Source of the DNA: Phyto melanocephala | Lineage: Eukaryota; Arthropoda; Insecta; Diptera; Rhinophoridae | DNA length: 64,000 bases | Direction of reading: 5' to 3' | Assembly (NCBI GenBank): GCA_941918925.1 | Contig: OW799236.1 | Span: 71,018,465 to 71,082,464 of the forward strand | Part shown: in pieces, positions 1-11,514 of the stretch | Layout of the letters: each line of letters starts with the position of its first letter | How positions within the stretch are numbered: the first letter of the stretch is position 1 | Notes under the pieces: model-generated | Database searches by the model: none | What the model was told of the DNA's origin: nothing | What the model saw: the letters and a program-made list of their open reading frames with translations, nothing else | Position numbers and translations under genes: made by a program

Positions 1-304
1 TTATTAGTTTGGTAAGCTACGGCTTCAAAATTTTTTGATAGTTTTGTATCTTTGATTTTATGAAAATTTATCGTTATTCCGGTAACACTGGCTTAGTGTA
101 AATGCAAATGATAAAAATTATGAACATTGTACAAAATTCGAAATGGTTTTACAGTTGAAAAACTGAATTATTAAATTGTTTCAGAGTATGTGTGAGAAAG
201 AGATTGAACTAAACTGTATAGGGTTACCAGCTAACATAAGATTTTTTCTCTAATTTAGGAATTTAATTATGAGATATTAACGAAACATAACAAATAAAAA
301 TTTA

Positions 305-421
305 GGGCCGTATTCATAAAAAATATTTTAGGTTTATTGAAGGCTTATTTGACAAATTTCTCTACAAAATCTGTCAAATAAGCCTTTAATAAACCTAAAA
401 TATTTTTTATGAATACGGCCC
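305..421. mobile_element. 117-bp hairpin MITE with TTA duplication (PIF/Harbinger-like)
   Basis: Nearly the whole element is one inverted repeat, starting GGGCCGTATTCATAAAAAAT and ending with its complement. It is flanked by TTA at 302-304 and 422-424. A 3-bp TTA duplication and GGGCC termini are typical of PIF/Harbinger MITEs; the class is inferred. Confidence 0.75.
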
Positions 422-424
422 TTA

Positions 425-1523
425 ATCGTTAATTAAAATAGTTCCTACAAGAATATTAGGAGATTGAAGTTTGACTATCATAGAGGACCCACCAGTAGAA
501 TTGATTCTCAACTTGTAATAGATTTCGTGGAAAATATTGAGTCGGTACATTAAACACAAAACAACATACATATTTTAGAATTTTTGGCTTTCTATAGTCT
601 GTCTTTCTAAATTTAATTGGCTCAAAGAGTATGGATTTTGATAAAATTTTTGAAATTTTTAACAAAAACTATTAAAATAGCAAATAAAATGGTACACGAC
701 AGAAAGAAAAATTGTACTAATAATAATAAACTATAGTTTATACTAATAACGGTCCAGAATTAATCTCAAAATTAATATAATACAATAATATTGTTGCGGC
801 CAGCATTCCGATTCATCCGATAATATCCTGTAGAAACTTTATACGAATTATCAGAATGGCAATGTCTGGATTATCAGTTTTTCTTTCACAACTTAGCATT
901 GTCCGTTTAACTTCTAATTTTAACTATATATTTCTAGTCATATTTGCAGGTTTAGAACATAAATATTCCAAAGTTTATATAAAGATTAATATAATATATT
1001 TATTATATATTTTATATATCACCGGATAAAAAGATAACGAATTAAATCGATAATGATGTGATTGATAATTTGCATACATTCGTGTTGGATCTACGCAACA
1101 AACTTTTGCGCTACAATAAGCTGGCAAATAACAATAGCAAGAAAAGCTAACCACCACGAAAGTTCATTTACAACTGGAATGGAATGGCCAATGGAAAGCA
1201 CATACTAGTCTCCGTGACAAACGCCCAATGAGGAGTGTAGAGCTCCGACATAGCTTCCTTCCGAGATAATGATAAGATTCGTCGAGAGTGCTGAGGGTTT
1301 TGAAACAAAATTTTTTTATTTACTGGCGGTTGCAGATAAAACTAAAAAAAACAAACCCTACTCAATCATTAAATATTGTATTTTTTGTACACCTCCTACA
1401 TATCAAGAGGTTCAGCAGTAAACCGGCTTTAGAATAACAAAGCTGGAGCCGATTCCCTTCATCCACTTTCGCAAATTTTAAGATTTACGCATCCATCCAC
1501 CGCATGCGTTTTATAGCCGACTT
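425..1523. other. AT-rich stretch with no recognised gene
   Basis: Only short ORFs without recognisable motifs. A small palindromic patch around 1430-1475 (accggctttag...aaagctggagccg) may be another degenerate repeat. Confidence 0.5.
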
Positions 1524-1782
1524 CACGCAAAGAAAAAATATGGTTGTGGTAACCATAATCGAAGAGCAACATACCATGATTGATATGTATGATTATGTTT
1601 AAAATAATAATGGTTACCAGTTATCATTATTATGTTTAATTTAAGCATCATTCAATAATCATATATAGGACTACAATTGAAATCGACAATCTTTGCTTTT
1701 TTACGGCAAATTACTGTATTTTGCTGTAACATACATACACATATTGCTTGTACTTACCAATTTAATTGCAATTTTTATACCA
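1524..1782 (+). mobile_element. Truncated CACGCAAAG-ended MITE
   Basis: Starts CACGCAAAGAAAA and stays alignable with the complete copy at 38797-39537 through the 'ttgaaatcgac' and 'acggcaaatta' blocks, until about 1782, where family-A sequence begins. The right terminus is missing. Confidence 0.6.
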
Positions 1783-1790
1783 ATATTTTT

Positions 1791-1811
1791 ATACCCTTCA
1801 CACAGTGAACA
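1791..1811 (-). repeat. Orphan family-A 3' terminus
   Basis: Reverse complement of the family-A 3' end (tcactgtgtgaagggtataa), abutting the 5' start of the next A element at 1812. The rest of this minus-strand copy is not present next to it. Confidence 0.6.
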
Positions 1812-3697
1812 AGTAAGAGCGCTATATTCGGCCGTGCCGAATCTTATATACCCTTCACAACGTGTAGTCATGCAATAACAGTAGTTTGTATCACCATTCA
1901 TCTCATATGAAATACGTACATTCATATAAAAAACATACATATATAAAAACATCCCATTGTAAAATTAAAAATTAACGTATGTATGTTAAAAAAAATAAAA
2001 AAAATTTAAAAAAAAAGTTAAAATAAATTTAAAAAAAAAGTTAAAAAAAAAAATTAAAAAAAAAATGATTAAAATATAAATAATAAATATAAAACAAAAA
2101 AAAAATAAAAAAAAAAGTAATAAAAATCTAAATAATATATTAAATAAAAAATAAAAAAATTAAAAAAAAATAATAAAAATCTAAATAATATATTAAATAA
2201 AAAATTAAAAAAAAAAATTTTAAACAAATATAAAAAACAAGTAAAAGCGCTATATTCGGCCGTGCCGAATCTTATATACCCTTCACAACGTGTAGTCATG
2301 CAATAACAGTAAATTCACGTATGTATGTTAAAAAAAAACAAAAAAAAAAATAAAAAATAAAAAAAAAATTAAAAAAAAAAAAATTTAAAAAAAAAATTAA
2401 AAAAAAAAAAATTATTATATACATATATAATATATATAAAACAAAAAAAAAAAATAAAAAAAAAAATAATAATAAAAATATATATAATATATTAAATAAA
2501 AAATAAAAAAAAAATAAAAAAAAAAAAATTAAAAAAAAAAATTTTAAAAAAATTTAAAAAAAAATTTTTTTGCCTCAGCTGGGATTCGATGCCACGTTTT
2601 CTCTAACCAGTATACACGTTTGTATGTATGTATGTTGTTGTTGTAATGTTGTTTTTATGAAAAGAAAATCAAGGTGGTCGTGGGTTTTTGCTCATATCTC
2701 AGTGGTTTATGTACCGATGTTTCTGATTTTCAATACCGATCTACTCCCGAATATTTCTGATATTTTAATACCTTACCCGGGTCCAACCTATGTCGGGGGG
2801 CTTCAAAAAGTTGATTTCAACATACACACGGACAGACGGTCAGACGGACAGACGGACAGACGGTCAGGGCTTAATCGACTCCTCTATTCATAAGCTTTCA
2901 GAAAATATATACTTTATGGGGTCGGAAATGAAAATTGTAGAAATTTCACACGGAATGACAAACCTATATATACCCTTTTTATACCCTTCACCTGTGGTGC
3001 ACAAGGGTATATATAGCTTTGTCATTCCGTTTGTAATTTCTACAATTTTCATTTCCGACCCCATGAAGTATATATTTTCTGAAAGCTTATGAATAGAGGA
3101 GTCGATTAAGCCCTGACCGTCTGTCCGTCTGTCCGTGTGTTGGTTGAAATCAACTTTTAGAAGCAACTATATCTTCCTCAGATCTGTATATGGTATCAAT
3201 CTCTTGGAAATATCCAGGAATGAATCGCTATTGAAATTCAGCACAATCGCCCCATAACTTTCTGAGATATGAGCAAAAAACCACGACCACCTCGTTTTTT
3301 TTCACAATTACAACAACAACATACATACATACATACATGTAAAAAACATACCAAACAAAAAAAATTACAAAAAAAAATTACAAAAAAAAAATATTAAAAA
3401 TAAGAAAAAAATAATAAAAAAAAACTAATAATTCTTCTAAAAAAATTTTTTAAAAAAAATATAAAAAAAGATAATAAAATATAAATAATATATTAAATAA
3501 AATAAAATAAAACTTTTTTGGCTCAGCTGGGATTCGATGCCACATTTATTCTAACGTGTACGTATGCACGTATTTTATATGGGATGAATGGTGATACAAA
3601 CAATTGTTATTTCATGACTACACGTTGTGAAGGGTATATAAGATTCGGCACGGCCGAATATAGCACTGTTACTTGTTCACTGTGTGAAGGGTATAAC
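1812..3697 (+). mobile_element. Family-A DINE-like element (A1), interrupted by B1
   Basis: Starts acaagtaagagcgctatatt with the palindrome TTCGGCCGTGCCGAA. A long A/T-only core (about 1985-2570) follows, then the 3' half with 'gctgggattcgatgccacg', a GTAT microsatellite seed, GTCCG/CGGAC runs and 'actttatggggtcgg'. The 3' terminal hairpin is split: 2980 joins 3677 if B1 (2981-3676) is removed. The layout is that of non-autonomous Helentrons (DINE-1/INE-1), which is an inference from structure. Confidence 0.7.
2981..3676 (-). mobile_element. Family-B DINE-like element (B1) nested in A1
   Basis: Minus orientation. Its 3' end (tacccttcacctgtggtgca) lies at the left and its 5' end (TTCGGCACGGCCGAATATAG ... 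acttgt) at the right. Family B shares ends and blocks with A but has its own middle ('gcttctaaaagttgatttca', 'gaacatatagttgc') and its own hairpin, GTGCACCACAGGTG. Confidence 0.7.
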
Positions 3698-4556
3698 AAG
3701 TAAGAGCGCTATATTCGGCCGTGCCGAATCTTATATACCCTTCACAACGTGAATTCATGCAATAACAGTGGTTTGTGTCACCATTCATCCCATATGAAAT
3801 ACGTACATACATATAAAAACATACATATATAAAAACGTCCCATTGTAAAATTATAAATTCACGTATGAATGTTAAAAAAAAACAAAAAAAATTTAAAAAA
3901 AAATTTAAAAAAAAAATTAAAAAAAAAAAAAATTTAAAAAAAAAAATTTTTTTTTTAAAATTATTATGTATATAATATATACAAAACAAAAAAAAATAAA
4001 AAAAAAATTAAAAAAAAAAAATTTTAAAAAAAATAATAATAAAAATATAAATAATATATTAAATAAAAAATAAAAAAAAAAAAAATAAAAAAAAAAATAA
4101 AAAAAATTTCAAAAAAAATTAAAAAAAAATTTTTTTGGCTCAGCTGGGATTCGATGCCACGTTTTCTCTAACCAGTATACACGTTTGTATGTATGTATGT
4201 TGTTGTTGTAATGTTGCTTTTGTGAAAAAAAAATCGAGGTGGTCGTGGGTTTTTGCTCATATCTCAGTTGTTTATGTACCGATGTTTCTGATTTTCAATA
4301 GCGATCTACTCCCGAATATTTCTGATATTTTAATACCTCACCCGAGTCCAAGCGATGTCGGGGGGCTTCAAAAAGTTGATTTCAACATACACACGGACAG
4401 ACGGACAGACGGACAGACTGACAGCGCTTAATCGACTCCCCTATTCATAAGCTTTCAGAAAATATATACTTTATGGGGTCGGAAATCAAAATTGTAGAAA
4501 TTTCACACGGAATGACAAACCTATATATACCCTTTTCCACTGTGTGAAGGGTATAA
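3698..4556 (+). mobile_element. Family-A DINE-like element (A2), nearly complete
   Basis: 5' start caagtaagagcgctatattc, A/T core 3875-4130, conserved 3' half from 'ggctcagctgggattcgatg', terminus cactgtgtgaagggtataa. ORFs read through it are by-products. Confidence 0.75.
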
Positions 4557-4559
4557 TAA

Positions 4560-4986
4560 AAAAAATTTTTTTGGGCTCAGCTGGGATTCGATCCCACGTT
4601 TACTTTAACCAATATACAAGTTTGTATGTATGTATGTTGTTGTTGTAATGTTGTTTTTGTGAAAAAAAAAATCGAGGTGGTCGTGGGTTTTTGCTCATAT
4701 CTCAGTTGTTTATGAACCGATGTTTCTGATTTTCAATACCGATCTACTTCCGAATATTTCTGATATTTTAATACCTCACCCGGGTCCAAGCGATTTCGGG
4801 GGGCTTCAAAAATTTGATTTCAACATACACACGGACAGACGGACAGACCGACAGGGCTTAATCGACTTCCCTATTCATAAGCTTTCAGAAAATATATACT
4901 TTATGGGGTCGGAAATGAAAATTGTAGAAATTTCACACGGAATGACAAACCTATATATACCCTTTTTCACTGTGTGAAGGGTATAA
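4560..4986 (+). mobile_element. Family-A 3' half (A3), left arm of a palindrome
   Basis: Begins in the T-rich core just before 'gggctcagctgggattcgat' and ends ttcactgtgtgaagggtata. It forms the left arm of an inverted repeat with A4. Confidence 0.75.
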
Positions 4987-5763
4987 AAAAGGTATATATA
5001 GGTTTGTCATTCCGTGTGAAATTTCTACAATTTTGATTTCTGACCCCATATAGTATATATTTTCTGAAAGCTTATGAATAGGGGAGTCGATTAAGCGCTG
5101 TCGGTCTGTCCGTCTGTCCGTGTGTATGTTCAAATCAACTTTTTGAAGCCCCCCGACATCGCTTGGACCCGGGTGAAGTATTAACATATCGGAAATATTT
5201 GGGAGTAGATCGGTATTGAAAATCAGAAACATCAGTACATAAACAACTGAGATATAAGCAAAAACCCACGACCACCTCGATTTTTTTTTCACAAAAACAA
5301 CATTACAACAACAACATACATACATACAAACTTGTATATTGGTTAAAGTAAACGTGGGATCGAATCCCAGCTGAGCCCAAAAAAATTTTTTTTATTTTTT
5401 TATATTTTTTTTAAATTTTTTTTTTTAATTTTTTATTTAATATATTATTTAGATTTTTATTATTTTTTTTTAATTTTTTTTTTGTTTTATATTTATTATT
5501 TATATTTTAATTATTTTTTTTAAAATTTTTTTTTTTAACTTTTTTTTAAATATTTTTTTTTAATTTTTTTTTTATTTTTTTTTTAACATAAATACGTTAA
5601 TTTTTAATTTTACAATGGGATGTTTTTATATATGTATGTTTTTTATATGTATGTACGTATTTCATGTGAGATGAATAGTGATAAAAACTACTGTTATTGC
5701 ATGACTACACGTTGTGAAGGGTATATAAAATTCGGCATGGCCGAATATAGCACTCTTACCTGT
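4987..5763 (-). mobile_element. Family-A DINE-like element (A4), right arm of a palindrome
   Basis: Minus-strand copy with both the 3' half (4987-5390) and the 5' end (5600-5763, TTCGGCATGGCCGAATATAG). Its 3' half mirrors A3, sharing variants such as 'gggatcgaatcccagctgag'. Confidence 0.75.
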
Positions 5764-6130
5764 TTTTTTTCATATTTTTAAATAAATATGAAACATATGT
5801 TTTAAATTTGAGTATTTGGCTTGGTCATGGATTTAGGATAAATCTTCAATTAAATCAAATTGTTTGTAAATATGAATAGCAGATTAGTCTATAGAAATTC
5901 ATTTCCATCCATCTAATAATATTACCATCAGGAAGAATAAAATTAAATTCATACTCATAAACAATATATACAAAAGTCAGATAGCAGGTAGGCATACATA
6001 CATATGTATACTAGATAGTAGTCTATGTCCTATTCCTATGTTATAAAGCTTTTGGTTGTTATAACACAAAAATATATGCTATTTTGTTATAAGCTAAAAT
6101 TTTTAAACTACACATAATAAATTATAAAAA

Positions 6131-6706
6131 AACAGTTAAGAGTGCTATATTCGGCCGTGCCGAATACTATATACCCTCCACAAAGTGTAGTCATGCAATA
6201 ACAATTGTTTGTTTCATTAATATGATATACGTACATACATACATATAAAAAACATCCCATTGTAAAATTATAAATTGAGTTTATGTATGTATGATTAAAA
6301 AAAAGAAAAATATAAAAAAAAATTTGTTTGACCCATCTGGGATTCGATGCCACGTCGACTCTGACCAATTTATCTTGTTTGTATGTATTGTATATTGCTG
6401 TTGTGAAAAAAACGAGGTCGTCGTAGTTTTTTCCTCATATCTCAGTTGTTTATGTACAGATTTTTAATACCGATCTGCTCCCGGTATTTTAGTACGCGCG
6501 GGTCCAGGCGATGTCAGGAGGCTTCTAAAAGTTAATTTCAACACAAGCACGGACAGGGGGATAGGACTCAATTAACTTCTCTATTCCTTAGCTTTCAGAA
6601 AATATGTATATACTTAATGGGGTCGGAAATGAAAATTGTAGAAATTTCATACGAAATGACAAACCTTTATATACATACTCTTTTTCACTTTTGTGTGAAG
6701 GGTATA
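6131..6706 (+). mobile_element. Diverged family-A element
   Basis: 5' palindrome at 6150-6165, short core, then 'gggattcgatgccacg', 'cttaatggggtcggaaatga' and the end tgtgtgaagggtataa. More point differences than the 1.8-5.8 kb copies, so older. Confidence 0.65.
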
Positions 6707-8271
6707 AAAACGAACCAAATTGCAACTGATTTCATGTTAACATTTGGGTATTTATGGGTATTTATTTAAACAGAATTAGGTCAAAATTAAAACAATTTTT
6801 TTAACGTTTATAGAAGAAATAATAATGGATCATGAGTATTGCTTTTGTTTTGGTTCTTTTTCTGTTGTCTCTCTCAATCTCTGCATCTATCAAATATTTT
6901 ACTAGGATCAACCACAAAGGAAGAAAGAAATCCAAAGCGGAAACAACAACAATAAGTATAAAACAAAAGCATTTAACCGAAAATAAAAAATGTAAAAATA
7001 AATAATTTAGTTTGTGGTTTGACTTCGGTGTGTAAAGACGTTGTTCATTATATTCTCACACACATTCGACTATTGTGTTTTGATAGCTATCGGTCTCTGT
7101 GATATTCATATGCACATATTTCTTTATAATTTTGTGCTGACAGCTGAATTTTTTATAAAATAAGCCTTTTAGTAAAAGAAAATTGTTGCAATAGCCGTGA
7201 GTTTAGGTTAGTGAGTGAATTTGTTATTCAAATAGTGAGCGATTTGTAAATGCGCGTGTGTAGGTAACGGATAATTTAAATATACATTTGTGCATATCTA
7301 CATTTTTTTTTATATTTTATGAACGCTGTTAAAAAATGATTTAGTGATAAAGTAGAACATTTAAAAATTTAAAATTTTATTCAACAAAATCCAGCAACAA
7401 TGGCAGTGTAAATGATAATAATATTAAAAGTGTTAATCAAAATATACCTAATCATTTTATAAAATTGATATTTCAGAGCAATTAAAGTCATATGCCAAGC
7501 AGTTAGCAATTTTCAATAAAAAAATACGCTAATCAGTTTAATCTTTTAAGGTTTTTGGTAAATACATTGTTTCCAATTGTAAAAATTAGAAAAAAGAAAA
7601 TTACACAAAAACAATAATATTTAAAACAAAAAATTATACCTATTCAAGTTTATTTCTTTGTTAAAATGTTATCAATACGATGATGATATCGCTAATGACT
7701 TAAAGCTCTTAATACCTATCAATGTACCTATTTTAACAAAATTACTATTGCTAAAAAATAAATACCTACATAAAATAAAAAACATAAACTAAAAAAAAAA
7801 AATACGATAAAATATTCTCTTACACCTATGTACATACATATATCCAAAAATTAAATAAATGGAACATTTGACTTTTAAAGATAACAAAAAGTAGAAACCA
7901 TAGACAAAGTTGACATACATATTACATGCATATGTACATACAAATAAATTAATTATTTTCTACACCTTTAGTTACAGTTTATTGTCTAACCAAAAAAATA
8001 TATAAGACATTCACTTTACACACATGGTATTACCTAATACATACATTTTATGTCTTTCGTTGTGAAGTTTACTGTTTCCTCAAATATTAACCAACATTTT
8101 CCAAAAAGGCAAAGAAATTTTCAAATGAAATTGCTACAGTGAGTATTTTTTTTTAATTATCGAATTAGTAGTTACCAAACAAATACACATGTTGGTACCT
8201 ACTAGTACTTATTTTCTAACTTAAATTTATAATGGAACTTGTATAGGAGGTGAGATGGAAATTAAAAAAAA
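6707..8271. other. AT-rich region, possible distal non-coding exon
   Basis: No repeat family or ORF of note. A strong donor sequence (CTACA|GTGAGT at 8138/8139) ends a stretch from about 7010 that is free of repeats and could be an untranslated first exon of the downstream ABCG gene. This is speculative. Confidence 0.25.
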
Positions 8272-8777
8272 ACAAGTATAGTGATATATTCGGCCGTGCC
8301 GAATCTTATATACCCTTCACAACTTTTAGTTATGCAATAACAATTGTTTGTATCACCATTTATCTCATTATTATGAAATACGTACATACATAAATATGTA
8401 TATGTTTCATTATCTTAATAATGTCTTTATCCGCTTAAAAACATCCCATTGTAATATTATAAATTGAGTTTATGTATGTATGTACATATGTATGTTAAAA
8501 ATAAAATTTATCTTATGTGGGATTTTAACCTATTTCATCCAGTTTGTATTGGTGTGAAAAGACGAGCTGGTCTAGGGTTTTTCATCATATCTCAGTTGTT
8601 TATAGAGCGATTTTTATGATTTTCACTAACGATCTGCTTGTAGTTGATTTCAAAATACACACGGACAAACGGACAGTGCTCAATTTTCTCCACTATTCAT
8701 AAGCTTTAAAAATTTATATGCTTTATGGGGTCGGATAATTATAGAAACTTCACACGGAACTCGCTGTGAAGGGAATG
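8272..8777 (+). mobile_element. Degenerate family-A element
   Basis: 5' end acaagtatagtgatatattc and palindrome at about 8290; ends 'cgctgtgaaggg'. The core is almost lost and many positions are mutated. Confidence 0.6.
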
Positions 8778-9558
8778 AAAACAATTTAAATATTGTTACT
8801 CTAAATAATGTCAATTATATTAGAAAAAACATCTAAAATTAAAATTATTTTCGTAACAGGTTTATTATTTAACTCAGATTTTTTTCTGTCGTCTATTAGT
8901 TCACATTTAGAAAACCAAAATAACTTGGTCACAAATAAGGAAAACATGATAAATATCCTATAATTGTTATACATATAATTATTAGAAATAATTTTAAATT
9001 AAACCTATTCTCACTTTTTTATGAACACGTGTTCTTCGTTGTCTAGCTAAGCATATATACAGTACTGTACAATACAAAATCAACAAATTCAAAAAAAAAA
9101 AAATAAATAAATAAAATTATTTGTTTTTAAGGTAATTTATTGCAAAAAAATAATGGCATAAATTATTTACATTTATTTTTGTACATTATATATACATAAG
9201 TTAAGCTGTTACAAAAAAAGCTCAAACTGTCTGATAATCTAAAAAGAACCTATTTTAGCGTAAGCTTTGTGAATTAAAATTGCCAGTTTTTGTGCTATAG
9301 GTGACAAAGTATGACAACTAAATTGCTATGAATAATTTTTAATTTTCTGCCGCGACATTTTGACGATTTTAGTTAAAGTTTTAATAACTTCACACTAACT
9401 AAACTAAAAATATTAAATTTTTCTGAAACTTCAAAAATAAATGGATGTACTTCGTTGCCACAACGAATTTTAATTTGTTAAAAGTAGTCGGTACTGCAAT
9501 ATTTTGAAAAAAAAAAATATAAAAATATTTTGCAAGGAGGTTGCAAAAACGAAAAATA
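8778..9558. other. AT-rich stretch with no recognised gene
   Basis: No coding or repeat signal that I can support. Confidence 0.5.
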
Positions 9559-10478
9559 AAGGGTGTTTTTTTAAGCCCGATAGAACTTGAAATTGTAAAA
9601 AATAACACAAAAAATTAAATTGTAATCAAAATTTTTTTTTTATTCGAAAGATCAATACGTGACATTAACATTTGAAAATGATTTCGGGCATATGGGCACC
9701 GCCGTTGTTCTTGACGAAGCGCATTCTGGACGTCCAATTTTATCGCAAAATTGTGTTCAGCGATGAGGCGCATTTTTGGCTTAACGGGTTTGTTAATAAG
9801 CAAAATTGCCGCATATGGAGCGAGACCAATCCACAAGAGACCCTACAGACTCCATTACATCCAGAAAAATGCACCGTTTGGTGCGGTTTTCACGCTGGTG
9901 GCATCATCGGACCTTATTTCTTCAAAAATGAGGCCGGAGCTCGCGTTACGGTCAATGGAGATCGTTACCGCACCATGATCAATGATTTTTTGTTTGAAAA
10001 TATGGATGACATTGATCCGGAGGAGATGTGGTTTCAACAGGATGGCGCTACGTGCCATACGGCGAACGCAACCATCGACTTATTGAAATCAAAATTTGGC
10101 GATAAGTTGATTTCGAGAAATGGACCTGTCAATTGGCCTCCAAGGTCGTGCGATTTGACACCTCTCGATTATTTCCTGTGGGGCTACGTGAAGTCACTGG
10201 TTTATGCTGATAAACCAGCAACAATTGACGCCTTGGAGGCCAGCATTGTTCGTGTTATTCGTGACATACGGCCAGCAGTGCTCGAAAAAGTGGCTCAAAA
10301 TTGGACGTCCAGAATGCGCTTCGTCAAGAACAGCCGCGTTGCCCATATGCCCGAAATCATTTTCAAATGTTAATGTCACGTATTGATCTTTCGAATAAAA
10401 AAAAAATTTTGATTACAATTTAATTTTTTGTGTTATTTTTTACAATTTCAAGTTCTATCGGGCTTAAAAAACACCCTT
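9559..10478 (+). mobile_element. Tc1/mariner DD41D element with duplicated inverted 3' end
   Basis: Ends AAGGGTGTTTTTTTAAGCCC and complement, flanked by TA (9557-9558, 10479-10480). The inverted repeats are unusually long: 9559-9741 against 10297-10478, differing by one T-run base and a few substitutions. The right repeat includes the last codons of the transposase, so the left arm is an inverted duplicate of the 3' end, not a normal terminal repeat. It replaced the 5' half of the gene. Confidence 0.85.
9742..10373 (+). pseudogene. Tc1/mariner (DD41D, rosa-like) transposase, N-terminus lost
   Basis: Cut-and-paste transposase catalytic domain. Clear motifs: KIVFSDEAHFWLNGFVNKQN (first Asp), MWFQQDGATCHTA (second Asp), NWPPRSCDLTPLDYFLWGYV (third Asp in PLDY), ending MPEIIFKC with stop at 10371-10373. 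Counting 41 residues between the second and third Asp places it with DD41D elements; compared with mariner DD34D the same DLxPxD position was used. The reading frame is open back to 9672, but its first 25 or so codons are antisense of the element's own 3' end. The helix-turn-helix DNA-binding domains are absent, so it should be inactive alone. A truncated protein could still be made. Confidence 0.85.
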
Positions 10479-10585
10479 TAGTTAAAGGTCACTTTAGTGT
10501 TTACGTTAACCAAAGAAAAATTTTGCTTATATTAACTTTATAGGCTAATTGTAATTATGACTCTTAAACTAATGGCTTTTTATAC

Positions 10586-11382
10586 CTATACCCTTCACCT
10601 GTGGTGCACAAGGGTATATACCTTTGTCATTTTATTTATTTATTTATTTATTTAATTCAATAGATTACATTCATTCCGGTTGTAATTTCTACATTTTTCA
10701 TTTCCGATCCCATAAAGTATATATTTTCTGAAAGCTTATGAATAGAGGAGTCGATTAAGCACTGACCGTCTGTATCTCTGCCCGTCTGTCCGTGTGCTGG
10801 TTGAAATCAACTTTTAGAAGCAATTATATGTTTCTCAGATCTGTTTATAGTGTCAATCTCTTCGAAATATCCGGGAATGAATTGCTATTGAAATTCAGCA
10901 CAATCACCCGATAACTTTCTGAGATATGAGCAAAAAACCACGACCACCTCGCTTTTTTTCTTAATTACAACATCAACATGCATATATACCTGTTGGAGTA
11001 AACGTGGCATCGAATCCCAGCTGAGCCAAAAAAAAATTTTTTTATTTTGTATATTATTAATATTTATTTTAATATATTTATTTTTAATTTTTTAAACAAT
11101 TTTTTTTTAAATTTTTTAAAAATTTTTTTTATATATTTTTTGTATTTTTTGTTGTTGTTTTTTTAATATATATTTTTAAATTTTTTTGAGAAACATACAT
11201 ACGTAAACTCAATTTATAATTTTACAATGGTTTTTTATATGTATGTATTTATGTATGTTTTTTACATGTATGTACGTATTTTATATGACATGAATGGTGA
11301 TACAAACATTTGTTATTGCATGACTACACGTTGTGAAGGGTAAATAAGATTCGGCACGGCCGAATATAGCACTGTTACTTGT
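10586..11382 (-). mobile_element. Family-B DINE-like element (B2)
   Basis: 3' hairpin at left (cacctgtggtgcacaaggg), 5' palindrome TTCGGCACGGCCGAATATAG at right. A (TTTA)n tract at 10625-10652 plus about 20 bases is inserted in the 3' box. Confidence 0.72.
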
Positions 11383-11514
11383 TATTGTTACTTTAGTTTG
11401 CCTGTGTGTCAAAAACTACATGGTTTTTTATTGTGTTTTTCAAAAAACTTGCGCGGGAAAAGCAAAATGTGTAAACATAAATAAGATTTGACAACTCAGA
11501 TAAAATTTATGAAA

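Noticed and set aside
456..665. 69-codon minus ORF (MLKISKILSKSILFEP...)
   Set aside because: No motif, AT-rich, no neighbouring support; likely chance.
2570..5325. Several 85-124-codon open frames (for example QLGFDATF..., [21 protein letters not shown]) that recur many times
   Set aside because: They are translations of the family-A/B repeat 3' halves, present in both orientations with varying breaks; no evidence of selection as protein.
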